Shown piece after piece: positions 12,935-25,100 of a DNA stretch of 64,000 nt. A model generated the notes under the pieces. The model was not told where the DNA came from. It searched no databases and was given only the letters and a program-made list of their open reading frames with translations. How positions within the stretch are numbered: position 1 is the stretch's first letter; each line of letters opens with the position of its first letter. Position numbers and translations under genes: made by a program. The DNA is from Cardinalis cardinalis (Eukaryota; Chordata; Aves; Passeriformes; Cardinalidae). The stretch covers positions 2,584,217 to 2,648,216 of the forward strand of contig JACDOX010000087.1 in NCBI GenBank assembly GCA_014549065.1, written 5' to 3'.

Positions 12935-13060
12935 TGTCCTGGTTTAGGGCAAATTTTGGGAGGAAAACAAGCATCATAAAGTCACCCCAGGACAGCTGTA
13001 GAAAATTACAGAAAAAGAACAAAGTAGCTTTTGTAACAAGGAAAACAAGGAAGNTGTAAA
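12935..13060. mobile_element. Possible LTR-like fragment
   Basis: TGTCCTGGTTTAGGGCAAAT followed by GGGAGGAAAAC resembles, from memory, the terminal text of bird LTR elements, although the orientation is unclear. TGTCCTGG at 12935-12942 and CCAGGACA at 12987-12994 are exact inverse complements, so a 60-bp hairpin is also possible. Nearby ambiguous bases (12886, 12892, 13054) are compatible with multicopy sequence. The outer limits are not determined. Confidence 0.3.
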
Positions 13061-15084
13061 AGCTTTCACTTTTTAAAAAAGCCTTGAGATGGATTCTGTT
13101 GGGCAGCATNGGAAATAATGAAGGTGGCATGAAAAGGTGCAGAGTCTGCAATGGTGCAGTTGGTGAGAAGTACAGAATCCTAGCAGGAACACCTAATGTG
13201 ATAAATAATACTGGGTAGTGACCTGGTTTTAGCTGTGTGTTTATGATATTTCTCTTCCCCATCTATCTTGCCTGCTTTGTCATGTTCAAAATTGATGACT
13301 GAGCCTTTCCTGAACTTCTGTCTTCCTTCCCCAGGCCCTCCATGTACTAAGGTTGTTGTTTCTTTATCCTACCAAAATGAGAATCATTCATTTCANAAAA
13401 TCCACTGTAGAACTGGAAAAAGGGCAAAGGAAAATAGCACCCAACTGGCTTTCTGTCCTTCGGGTGAGATGTTCTTGACATCAACTGGTATACAGAAAAG
13501 GAATGTAAAATAGGGGATTTGAGATGGGATGTAGGGCCAGTCNCTGCTGGAAGGAAGTTTACTGCACAGGAGGAGCTGGTCTTTCAGGAAGGAAAATTTA
13601 NGTAAGGAAGCAGTGAAAAGAACACATGCAAAGGGAGAAAAAAACCATTAGTTTAGCACAAAATCAAGATCCTGGAAAACAACGTGAATCAATACATCAA
13701 AGAAGATGGAAAGAAGGAATGCTTTGTCTTTGTGCAAATGTTAAGTGCCTGCAATAAATAAAAAGTAATGAAATCCCTAATTTATAACACATTTGAACAG
13801 GTTGCTAATAATCTAGCCTAATGGGAAAATTCAAATGATTGAAAGGCTGAAAACATATTTAAATAGCACTGGGAGGGAAGAAGAGGAGAAGTGGTGGCTA
13901 AAATATGTGATATCTTTATGAAGTGACTCTCTGGCGTGATTCACAGCTCCCCTTTCTGATAGGTAATGTGCAAAATGGGGATCCAACTCACCATGTGCAC
14001 CAGCAGAGAGCAACAGGGCCAGTTCCTCCTGCCATGTGTAGGAAGGAAAATCATTGTTATGGGAGACTTCAATTTGTATGAAATTGCTGGAATCACACTG
14101 CGTTCTAACAGTATTGTTTGTGTTTCTTTTTAAAAAATTACATATATATATATNCATACATATACATGTATGATGTAATTAAATGTAAGTGATTAATCTC
14201 TTCCTATGAAATCGGATTTTTAGAGAGTTCTATGTTAGGCCTCATTTTCCCAGNTAAAGACAAAATTAGTGGTGGTTGAAGTACCAAAGGGAGTAATTAA
14301 CCAAAGTACAAAAGAACATGAGTTAGCTGAATGGTGAGCTGCAAGAATGGCATTGGAAAACCTCTGTATGTGGGTGATGTGCACAGATCATTCAGTGCTC
14401 AGGGCACTGAAGGGGCTGCTTTTGAGAATAATTGAAACAATATTGTTCAAAAAGAGAAAGCAAGGAATAAAAACAATAAACCAGACGCAAAAAGCCAANG
14501 GTTAACTGATGTTAATAAGTATAAATCAGAATCTAGGAATTGTAGAAAGCTACTGAGTAATGTGTGTCTGTAAACTATAATAGACATGTATATGAATTAT
14601 CTACAACAAATACATTGTGTATGTATATAAATATACCTCTAAGTAAATCTATGGTGAGGTAGGATCAATATTGTAAACTATTCTCTTTTCATTTATACTA
14701 GAATTTTATATAAAATAATATATAAATATGTATATAGGTAAAACTATTTTGTTGTAACTTTAAAGTATGGTTACTTAATTACTAATGAAAATGGGAAGTG
14801 TTTGAATGATGGCGTAGGAATTAAAAACAGAAGAGTTTGCAAAGATAATGCAGAAATGTCAGAAATTCTGGGTAATTGTTGATGTTCTGTATTTGGAAAA
14901 GGCAGCAGAGGAGTATGACAAGGTTTCATTACAATTGTAACTAAGGATTCTTAATAATGGACAGTAATACTGGGCATTTTGCAATCAACGGCCTTGAACT
15001 GAGACTTTCTGAGAGTTAGAGAAAAAATCTGTTTGAATCATTCTCTTGAGTCACTGCTGATTATTTTTTTTTTCTTTTTTGTGG
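13061..15084. other. Unique intronic DNA with AT-dinucleotide patch
   Basis: A (TA)n/CATA-rich stretch lies at 14142-14170, and the region 14580-14740 is very AT-rich. No exon is recognised. The part just before 15085 may be further degraded CR1 sequence. Confidence 0.55.
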
Positions 15085-15350
15085 AGTGTTGGGGAAGTTC
15101 CAGATGATGGGAAGAAATCTAATGTTGTGCCAATAAAAGGCTGAATGGGAAGACTCAGATAATTATAAGTCTGTCAGCCTGACATTGATCTCAGGCAAAA
15201 TAATGGAATGGTTTCTAAAGAGCTCAATTAATAAAGAATTAAACAAGGGAAATATAGTTATTGCTAATCAGCCTGGGTTTATGGAAAACAGACCATTCAA
15301 ATTAGCTTGGTATCATTTTTGTGGTATTACAAATTTGGCTGATGAAATGA
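15085..15350 (+). mobile_element. Ancient, decayed CR1 LINE reverse-transcriptase fragment
   Basis: The plus strand reads, across a frameshift, EVPDDGKKSNVVP, then DNYKSVSLTLISGKIMEW, then NQPGFMENRPFKLAWYHF. This follows the CR1 reverse-transcriptase order (...W(K)KSNVVPIF, NYRPVSLTSxPGKIME, xQHGFxxxxSCLTNLxxF). The nucleotide text (CCTGACATTGATCTCAGGCA, AATAAAGAATTAAACAAGGG) resembles the old CR1 subfamily common in turtles and crocodilians more than the young bird CR1 copies in this window. It carries frameshifts and has lost the catalytic region downstream. It is a pseudogene fragment. Confidence 0.75.
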
Positions 15351-18300
15351 AGTTCTGTAGGGCACTGACTGGGTACAAAGTATTGATGAAAAGCTGTAAA
15401 AACCATGTGCTTATTTAGCAGCATAGGAGGAAGATGGGTAAATTCTGAACTTTATGGTTAACAGCAAAGGAATTGGTTTTTTGTGTCTTAGGGTGAAGGG
15501 TGATGTAACTTGGAAACAGACACGGGTTTATTTCTGTGGGGCCAGAGCCTGTGCTCAGCACACAGCTCTGTCTCCAGCAGCATGATGTATCCCACTGTTC
15601 TTCTAAAAGTCATGAGCACAATCAACTCCTGGTAAAAGCCACTCTGGGTCTGGTGGTGAGCTGTGAGCAGTGTGTTGGGAAGCTGTCTCATAGCAAGGCT
15701 GCAGGTAGAGAGAAGGGTTGGAAGCATAGGTGGAGACTGAAAGGAGGGTAGGGGACAGCAAAATCATCTTTTTATCCTGTTCTCATTTTATGTTTCTCTT
15801 GGATTGAGCAGCTGGGTCCTTTTGTTGNTTTCTTTGAGGCTGCCAGTTAATGTCCATGTGCAGCACCCAGCACGGTCCAGTGCTCTGTGGTACTTCCCAA
15901 AAATGGGAACTGTGATGAAGAAATTCTTTTCTCACAGCCTCTACTCTCAGAAAAAACCTCCAAAAACCTACAGAAAGGCTAAAAGAGAACTATTTGTAGT
16001 TAGCCTATATGGAGACGAACTTTAACAACTTTTTTTTACTGAGTTCTGCTACAATTTTTTCAATCTCTTCTTAAATAGATCACTGGCTTTGCTTCCCGAG
16101 AATTGGTTCATTACTTTCAGAGAATTTTCTTTTATATTGGTTGGTTGTTAGAGCTTCCTGGAAACATTAATTTTTGCTCTTATGAGAATTCAGATCTTGA
16201 AGATAGAGCAGAGAGTAGAAGGAGACATTCCAGATTTCTATCAGCTGTGATCGATGGAGAGTTGCTGAGCGAAGCTGCAAGAAATTTCCATGCATTCATC
16301 TTGCCCACAAGTTTTATGGGAAGTCCAGCTGTATTCCTGGAGAGCTCTCACAGGANTGAGGTGAGGCTCTCCATTAGACAAATCACCTAAAGGCCGCTTC
16401 AGACAGCTCATTTCTCATCGTGATGTCAATTGGGTTTTATTAATGCCTCATGCAGAAGTGGAGAACACAGGAGTTTTTGAAGTTGGGTCAGCTCTTAATG
16501 AGCTGTAAATAGGGCTTATCTAAACACCCTGTAGTTGTATGAATAATGAATTTTGAATAATTGACTTCATGGTTCTTCTAGATTACTATTTTTTTATTTA
16601 CAATCTATTCGGATGCAAATTCTTAAGTCCAAGTAAATAAACATTACGTGGTAGAATTCATCTAGAGGAAATNATTTATCTTAAAGTCAATATGTTATCC
16701 TCAGACAATATTCTGTGGGCACGTACATTTGTAAAAAAGTCATGTGGGGGAAAGATCTGGATATCCCTGTGGAGATTCACGATGTTTAAAACTTTTTTGT
16801 AACTGTAACTTCATGAATTTTTTTCAGAACAAATGAGCAAAAGAACTACAAAAAGGTAATACACTTCTATTAAAGACATGGTAATTCTCTAGTTAAGATG
16901 AACAGACATACATTAGATTTTAAATTTCTGCAAATTTTAACATTTAGGTACTGCAGGAATTACTGTGAAAGCTCCAGTGCCAACTTTAAATGTGTAGCTT
17001 GATACCATTGCTCATTTATGTAGACATATTAATTACATCTTTAGTCCTGATTTCTCTAAAAGGCTTTTGCTAACAGGTTTTGAATCCATTTTAAAAAGGT
17101 GTGCAAGGTGAGAAAAGTCTGAGAGTAATTTTGGATGTGAAAAGATTTCTGTGTAATTTTTCATTAAAGGCAGGCGGTACAGAGGAGTCTGTTCCCTTGT
17201 CCATAAATAATGAGGGCTCCTGCTCTCCCCCCCAAGTTACAGCAATTAGGGCCCTTGTGAAATTGTTCAGATGCAGCAATGAATGAGCAGTCATTGAAAC
17301 TGAAGGACATGACAGCTGAAAATGAGAGAAGAGCTTGAACTCGTGGGTAATTCAGTGTGGCAGAATATCAGAATACCACTGAGGCCAAGAGCATGATTAA
17401 AGAAAAATCACTGTCTCTGCCTTTAGATCTGCAATTACAGGGGATGAAATGTAAAAGTGGAAGGGACTCATACTCCCANCCCCAATTTCTTTAAATAAAT
17501 TTGGAACTAAAAAATGTAGATAGGAGGGAAAAGGAATTTTCTTAGAAAATGGTTGTTTTTCCAGCATCTTCCATGGAATGGTTTTAATGACCTGGAAGAG
17601 ATCTTTTAGTACTGGTGACAAGATGTTCAATGAGAAGTGTCGGTGATCTGTCCTGATGTGTTTGTTCTTCTCTCCCTTAATTTATTTGGGAGATAAGTAG
17701 AGAATTTTAAGAAAATGTATAAAACACACAGAATTTGCAATTACAATCAAGAAAAATTTGCATTTAACTTTGCAGTTTATGGTAATAAACTTGTCAATGC
17801 CAATGTAGATTATTGACTTGTAAAGTAGATAAAATATATGTGCAGCTTTTAGTGTGCTACTAAAACATTGGACATGCAAAAAAAAAAATCTGTGAATGCA
17901 TCTCCAAATAAATAGAGACAGTGTAAAAATTCCAAGTTTTATCTAACTGTAATACCAGGTTAATCTGGTCAAACTCAGGTGCAATCTTAAATGTAATAAA
18001 TATTTTTTCTGGATTTCAAGTATGGAAAATTTGGCAGCCAAATAGGGAGATGATTTTACAAGACAGTGTGAATAAAAATACCATATGGGTTTTCAAAAAA
18101 TTATTTCCAAAAATAAATATCTCAGAGGTATTGGAATGCTTGTGCAAAGAAAGGCATCAGCTTTTGTCAAAACAATGTAATGTTCTAAGTTGATTTTAGC
18201 AATGGTTATAATCAGCAGTAAATTATAATCATGCTAAATGAGCAGGTTTAGTATGTGTAAGTGCAACACAGAGGAAAAGANAGTGCAGGTGTTTGTAAAG

Positions 18301-21300
18301 TGAATAAAGTACTCTGATAGATTAAAAATGCACTGCTGAAAGTTTGAAGTGCAATTTTTTTCCCCTCTTTTATTTTAGTATATTTTTAATAGCTGTCTGG
18401 ATTTTTTTTGGAAAGAGACAAACCTGGCATTATAATTTGGGGATCTATTTCAGCAGAGTGTAGTGATGATGTGTGTGTGTGTGTGTCTGGAAACTGTGGG
18501 AATAAAGGATCATACTGTTTTAGAAATCAAAATACAGAATTATGCTCTCAATGTTAGAGACACGGGGAGAGGAGTTAGAAGCGTTGCTGAAGGCAATTAT
18601 CTGGAGCCTTGCTAAACTCACTGAGCTGTTCATATTAAAATACTAATTCCCCAGGCATTAGCTCAGCTCAGGGAAGTTTCCTTGGTTTCTCTGCATTAAC
18701 ACTGTTCAGGGGAGAGGCAGGGAAGCCAGGTCAGTTTGGGAGGCTAATCAGAACAGAACCAACAGAGGGGAAAAAATGCCTTCATTTTCTGTTTGTGGAG
18801 GATTGAAGGCCTTTGTTCTTTCAACTTCTGCATGAGGGAAGGATGAGAACTTCCCAAAAACACATGAGAACCCCAGTGCTGAGCACAGGGTATTGCATTG
18901 TGGTGGCTGGGGGACAATGAATGGCAAGCAGTCCTTATCCCAAGGATCCTTCTGCTGAGCAGGGCTTAGCATGCTGTCTCCTCTTCCTTTTGAACAATCA
19001 CATCCTCTCTCTTCTCATTCTCCTACTCCCAGTTGTTGCACTTCTTTTTAATTGCCTATTCCTGTTCCCCAAATCTTTTATTTCATTGAGCACTTGGAAA
19101 CTAAGCAGGTATTTGCCATCTTAGTATCTCTCATTTTATTGCCATGTGGATTGCTTTGGTTTTGGCTGGTCTGGTTGTTCTCCCCTCAACTCTCACCCAT
19201 CTGGAGGAAAGAAAGGGCTTCCCAGAGAGCTTCTGGGAGTGTTGCTTTGAGTTTTCTACCCTGTAAATGGATGAAATAGGGTCTGCTTGAGCAGTGTTAA
19301 TTTTCTTCTGGTCCCAGCTGTGGTCTGTAGTGTTTCCAGTGGAGACTCTGCAGTGCCCGCCTCGAAGTCACAAAGCAGCCCCTCCCAGCACTGCTGCTTC
19401 ACTGAAGGATCTTTTGTCTTGTGAGATAACTGCAGNTTTGAAGATGTAATGAAATACTGCATTTGTTCTGTGGATAGGCTTTTCCTCCTGCAGAGTGCTG
19501 GAACACTGAAAGCATTGTTGNTGGTCTGCTAGTGTCTCATGTAAAATAGCTCAAATATGACTATGTATAAAAACACACATTATAGATGAGCCTGTTAAAA
19601 CCTTTAAGAAAAGTGACACGTGAAAAATGATGTATTTCCTCTCTACTGCTTCCTGGCATTTAGATTTATTTGGCTGATGCTGCTTGCCTTTATCCATGTT
19701 GTCCCAGTGCCTGGGAGCCAAACAGTTTTGATTTGTGCAGGCACACACAGTGTGTGAAAAGTAGGTGAAGCAGATCATTGCAGTCAGTAAGAGGAAGGGA
19801 ACATCAACTTGAACTCCTCATCAATGCAAGAGACTTCTGCTTTTTTTTTTCTGNTTGTGCTTNCTCAAACACAGTTTTTCTGAAGGCAGAAAATGTTATT
19901 CTCAAGCATCAGAACTTAAATCCATTTATTAATGTTGATTCTCAATCATATTNTGGTTTAGCTAGTTTCAGTTGAATACTTTATGGGGTCTCAAGTAACA
20001 GTAAAACCTAGCAATAAATATGGGTGTGATTCAGTGAAATATAATGCTGGAAAACAGCTGGACTTGGAAAAAAACTCCTTTATGTTTTTTATGAAGATAT
20101 TGAGGTTTTGTTAAAAGAAAGGATCTGATGAAAGCATGTTACTGGCTAAAAGGTAGGATTTGGTCAAAAAAGGGATTTTTTTCTGCAAAGCATAAACACT
20201 GTAATCTAGGATTCATAAAATCCTTGGAATTGTACTTCAAAGTACAGTTAAGCCCTTGATGCAACTCTCACCTTAAAAGTTAGAATCTGAAATTGTCATC
20301 TAGATTCTGTATCTATGTTTAAAATTGCCTAATGTGATTAGTTGCTTGGCATAGCATTGTAACTGAAGTATTTAATAAACTGTTAAGTATGCTTCTTTTT
20401 ATCCATACAGTTTCTTTGTGAGGCTGAGTTTTAAGGCCTGAAGTCTTAACAAATTAATCAGCTTTCCACAGCAAAGCAAACACAATTTCNTCCCGTGCAT
20501 ATTTTTAAGTAATCCAGGCTTGGGGGAAGGGCCTGTCTTTGGGGATGGTGGCTTCTTTTAATTTCTGCCTAATTCTAAATCCTGGAAATTAAAGATGAGG
20601 AGCAGAAAAAGAAAGGTTGCACTGCGCAGTGTTTTCCTCCCTCCTTTATTAGNCTGATAAGGCAGTACAAACAAGAGGCTTTCTGCTGTGCTGCTCTGGA
20701 GTTGTACATTGGGATATGGTTTGGAGATTTATCACCTCACAGGTCAAAATAAATTCTTGTGAGGAGTGTGTAACCTTTGCTTCTCACTGATTGTTTTTGT
20801 NTAGATAATTTCTTTAGCTCTGTCATCCCCCAGCAGCTGAAGCTCAAGCTGCCCTGACTCAGAGACATTTCCCTGTCCCACACTCAGATAAGCAAGGTTG
20901 TATCCATGGAAGAAATTAAATGGTGAATCTATTACTTGTAATGTTTTCTTTCCTCTGTATGGTAATTTCTTTTACTGATACAGAGACAGTTTTGATAAGA
21001 CAGTGGCAGCCAGATATGCTGAATGTGTTTGTCCATAGCTGCCGGAAGATGAACTGCATGCTGCCTGCTAAGCAAGGCAAAATATATTTCTTTTTGTAAC
21101 CTTTTGAAATAATAATTATGCCTGGAGCCTGGAGTAGTCTAAATTGTGTTGTTATTAGATTTCCTTTTGAACAAAGACCACGTGCATCCCCTGTGGATCT
21201 GATCTTGCAAGCAGGTAGATGGTGGTACCCCCCTCAGTAAGATGGGTGCCCAGCAGTGCCAGGATCAGCCCTAGGGATCCTGAGCAGCTGCATCTACACC

Positions 21301-21741
21301 TCAGCCACAATCTCTTGCTATTAAATAGAACCATGTGAGTCTGAATAGGTTGCAATTAATTCAGAGTGCTGGAGCCAGAACACCAAGATGAAATTCAGCN
21401 ATCATTATTGTTTCTGAGCTCTAATTCATACTCTGTATCCCTGNAACATTTTACTTTGATTGCAAGGCTTTGCATCTTCTTTGCACTGCCAAAACCTGCT
21501 TTTCACCATGTGCTCNGAGTGCTCCACTATGTGCATATACATCATCTCCTCTGCCCTGGTTTTGAGAGTTGGAGTGAAAGGCTACTTCATCCTTCATCTG
21601 TAGCAGACTCATGATTAGATTTTAATGCAGTTGCGGGTGTCTTTTGAACATCAGCAGATATATCAGCGTGCTCCTGGTTGAGGACAGAAATAAAGGTCTC
21701 TGGTTTTCAGTTGGAGAGTTGTGCCTTAAAAACCCCTTGCT
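15351..21741. other. Unique AT-rich intronic DNA
   Basis: It contains a (GT)8 microsatellite at 18471-18486 and a small CpG-retaining block at 16252-16420. Several open frames of 60-95 codons are present on both strands, none with a recognisable domain. Confidence 0.6.
18471..18486. repeat. (GT)8 microsatellite
   Basis: Eight uninterrupted GT units follow TGATGAT. Confidence 0.95.
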
Positions 21742-22110
21742 CAGGCTGGAAAAGGGGAGCTTTGGGATGGTTGTAGCCTTCCAGTGCCTGAAGGGACTAC
21801 AAGAAACAGAGAGAGGCTATTTACAAGAGCCTGTAGTGGTAGGACGAGAAGGAATGGGTTCAAACTGAAAGAGGTCAGGCTTAGATGGGATATTGGGAAG
21901 AAATTTTTCCCTGTGAGGGTGCTGAGGCCCTGGCACAGGNTGCCCAGAGAANCTGTGGATGCCCCATCCATGGGAGCGTCAAAAGCCANGNTGGATGGGG
22001 CTTGGAACAACCTGGGATACTGGAAGGTGTNCCTGCCCATGGTAGGGGTGGAATGANTTGAGCTTTTAGGTCCCTTCCAGCTCAGGCCTTTCTGTGATTC
22101 TATGATTCTA
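21742..22110 (+). mobile_element. CR1 LINE 3' end with typical tail
   Basis: The sequence follows the bird CR1 3' region block by block: GGAAAAGGGGAGCTTTGGGA, GCCTGAAGGGACTACAAGAA, GAAGAAATTTTTCCCTGTGA, CTGTGGATGCCCCATCCATG, and AGGTCCCTTCCAGCTCAGG. It ends GATTCTATGATTCTA at 22096-22110, the ATTCTATG repeat that closes CR1 elements in place of a poly-A tail. The copy is about 370 bp and 5'-truncated. Six ambiguous bases fall within 21940-22057, probably because reads from related copies were mixed or because CpG sites mutate fast. It is inserted in the sense direction of ZNF804A. Confidence 0.95.
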
Positions 22111-25100
22111 CTGCTGTCTGAAATGAAAAGCTTTCATATATTGTTATTTTTACAAGACAANCAGTAGAATCTCTGCAGTTTCTGAGAGTACAGGATACAT
22201 AATTGTCTCCTATTCAGTTTCCATGAACAAAGCANAGAAATGCCACTCTCCTGGCTGAGCTGCCCTTCACACTTGTCCTCAAGCCCCAGTTCCCTCTGAT
22301 ACATTCTGGGGTTTTTTATGTGCACCTGTGTTTGGTAGCACACCTGCAATGTTATTTAGGGGAGCAGAGGAGGGTGCTCAAAGCATTTGGAAGAATTGGG
22401 AAAACAGTTAAATTTTACTGACTATACAGATAATAGAGTCGCTATCATTGAGCTGGGTATGGATTGGATTTAGCATTTCAGTACTTTGTGGTTTTTCCCT
22501 ATGGCACTTAAACAGTAGGTGAGAAATCAATGTCAAGCATTTAGCTGAATTACTTACACNAACAGAAAATGTTATTTGAGCTGATAATTTGAGCCTGTAT
22601 CTCCTTGAATAGGAAACAGGTAAAAATTACCATTGAGAAAAAAAAATGGGGATTGGAAGTGTGGANACCTGACCCTGATGTGCTGAAACAGAGGGAATAG
22701 TGGAGAGGATGTTGTTCCATGGAGCTGGGATGAGCACCTCCTCCTGCCTGAGGAACAGGGCCTGAGAGGGGAGTTTGGGTCAGTCACCCCAGTCTTTGCA
22801 GAGCAGCATCACTGAGCAGGGCAAGTATTGCAGAACTCATATTTTAANCACAAAGTAATAGGCTTTTACAATACTACTGCAAAAGTTTCAAATTCATTTG
22901 GCTGCCAAGATTTGCAGTTCTGAGTTAAAAACACTGATGTGAATTTCTACTTGAGATTTTACCAGTTAGAAATGTGCTGTTGGAGGTGGTTATTATTGCT
23001 TTCATAAGCCAAGAAAAATATTATACAAAATAAATGACAGAAGACCTTTGGATCACCTGCACATTTTTGCTGTATATGGGCATTAATATATTTATTGCAA
23101 AATGGAAGTGGATATTGTACTCAGGCACAATTATGAAATGAGATATTAAGCATTTTCCTAAGGCAGGACCTGGCTTTTCCTAGTCAGAGGCTTTACTAGT
23201 CTCAGGAAAAATTCATCTGTGCTCAGCAGACTGTTAAAATAAATAACCTCAGTTGCAAGGGGTATCAGGACATGGTTCTACAATTCTTATTTTGGGACAA
23301 GTGTTGTCTTCCAGATATTTTGAGTGTTGGTAGGTCAAGCAGAAATTTTGTGGGTTGCCAGAAATATTTTTAACAGATTTCTAAAGTGAAAATTAACAAG
23401 GTTGGTGGACTTAGCTGTCTATAAATAGAAAATCTAAAGTGTTCAGTGCTCTAAAATATTTTGTCTGGCCAGCAGCTACTGCTCCAGAAATGTGTGGGTG
23501 TTCTGTAGGTCCTGTCAAGTTACAGACACTCCAGAGAATCAAAAATACTGCCTCATCTCTAGGCTTGCTAAGGCAACTGAATCCCATTATGTCTTAAAAA
23601 AAAGTAAATTTTTCTTTAAGGCNGAGAGGAAAGCTGTTTATCACACACAGTTTGAAGGCAGTGATTAATGCCTGACCATAAGTATTATGCCTAGTTTTTC
23701 TGAGACAGCAATAAAATGCCAAGAAGGGTGTTTGAAAATGTAAAACATGAATGAGGAAGCAGACTGTTTAAACTGGAGGGCTGTTTCATCACATGCAGCT
23801 AGCAAATGCTACTTTTTGTAGGCTGCTGTTTGCCCAATGTACTTTGAATGAATATGAGTTTTACTCATTTCTCAGNGTATATGCTGCATATAAAACAGCC
23901 TTGGTTAATCATCATTAGAACATGAAAATGGTATTAAAGTACTTTCTAAGTACTTTTCATGACTTTTCTGCATCTTCCAGAAAACTTTTGGCATAAACAG
24001 AGGTGTAATTCAAGATTAGATGCAGAAAAACAGGGGTAGATATTCTGTAGTTCAAGACCTTAAAATGTTTTCTATAAGCTGCTTCTTGTACTTTACTGAG
24101 AATTGCTCAGCAACATTTTAAAGTTCTTTAGAGGTGATGAAATCAGGGTGATGGAAAGATGCTTTCTATGTGTATCATTTGTATTCCTTCTGAATTTGCT
24201 ACATCATTTATGATGCAGTCTTGAAATTATAGTGATCTTGTATGTAAGGAAGTCTGGCATTGTAAATTCAATGAAGATTTACCTGCCTTGAAAAACAGAT
24301 GAGTGGATGAGTATTTTTCATCATAAATGCGTTATATAAAATCGTAGCAAACCAGACATTTCATGAAATGGTGCTCAGTGACTCCAAAGTGCTCCCTTTG
24401 ACTTGACTCAAGCAAACAAAATTACATGTGCTCACACTGACAATATAGAGAGTGTGGGCTTTAAGAACTCTTAAAATATTGTACAGAGGCAGGGATATGT
24501 CAAAGATGGATATGTACTGGCTTTTAGTGACTCTGTGGTTTCCATGTGCATTCTTGAAATGTGGGATTTATTGCACATCTTCATCTAAAAGGCAGGAGTG
24601 AAAGACTTTGTAAACTTTGCTGCAGATCATGGAACTGTGCTAAAAACACCAACTCTCTGTACACTGCACTTCCAATTAGAGACACTTTCAGTGAACATAC
24701 AGAATTTGGAGGGCCAGAACACAAGGATAGATCCAAATGCCTGAAACATGGGAAAAGTGCTGTATTGAATATCAAAATGAAGAGTAATTAATCAAATGTG
24801 TGTTTGAGAGCTGTGGCCATACACAGCATCTGACATGAGATTGGTACTTCTCTGAATTANTGGTGTTTCTCTATATGCCAGACAGATACTTTTGGGACCA
24901 TTTCACATCTCTCCTGTCACATTATCTTTTTCCTGACCAAGAAATGAGGCCACATTGTGAGTGAGTCCAGTTCCTCTCTCTGGGCTGCTGGATGCTGCAG
25001 CTTTCACCCTGGCTAAAGCACTCAAGAATATTTTGCTTCGTGTTCTTGGTGAGGGCAAAGGGACATGGTNATTCTTTCTGAGCTGTGGGTCTTGGCTGTG

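Noticed and set aside
12876..13262. 128-codon minus-strand frame across the LTR-like fragment
   Set aside because: No retroviral or other protein motif is visible; it crosses poly-A-rich DNA.
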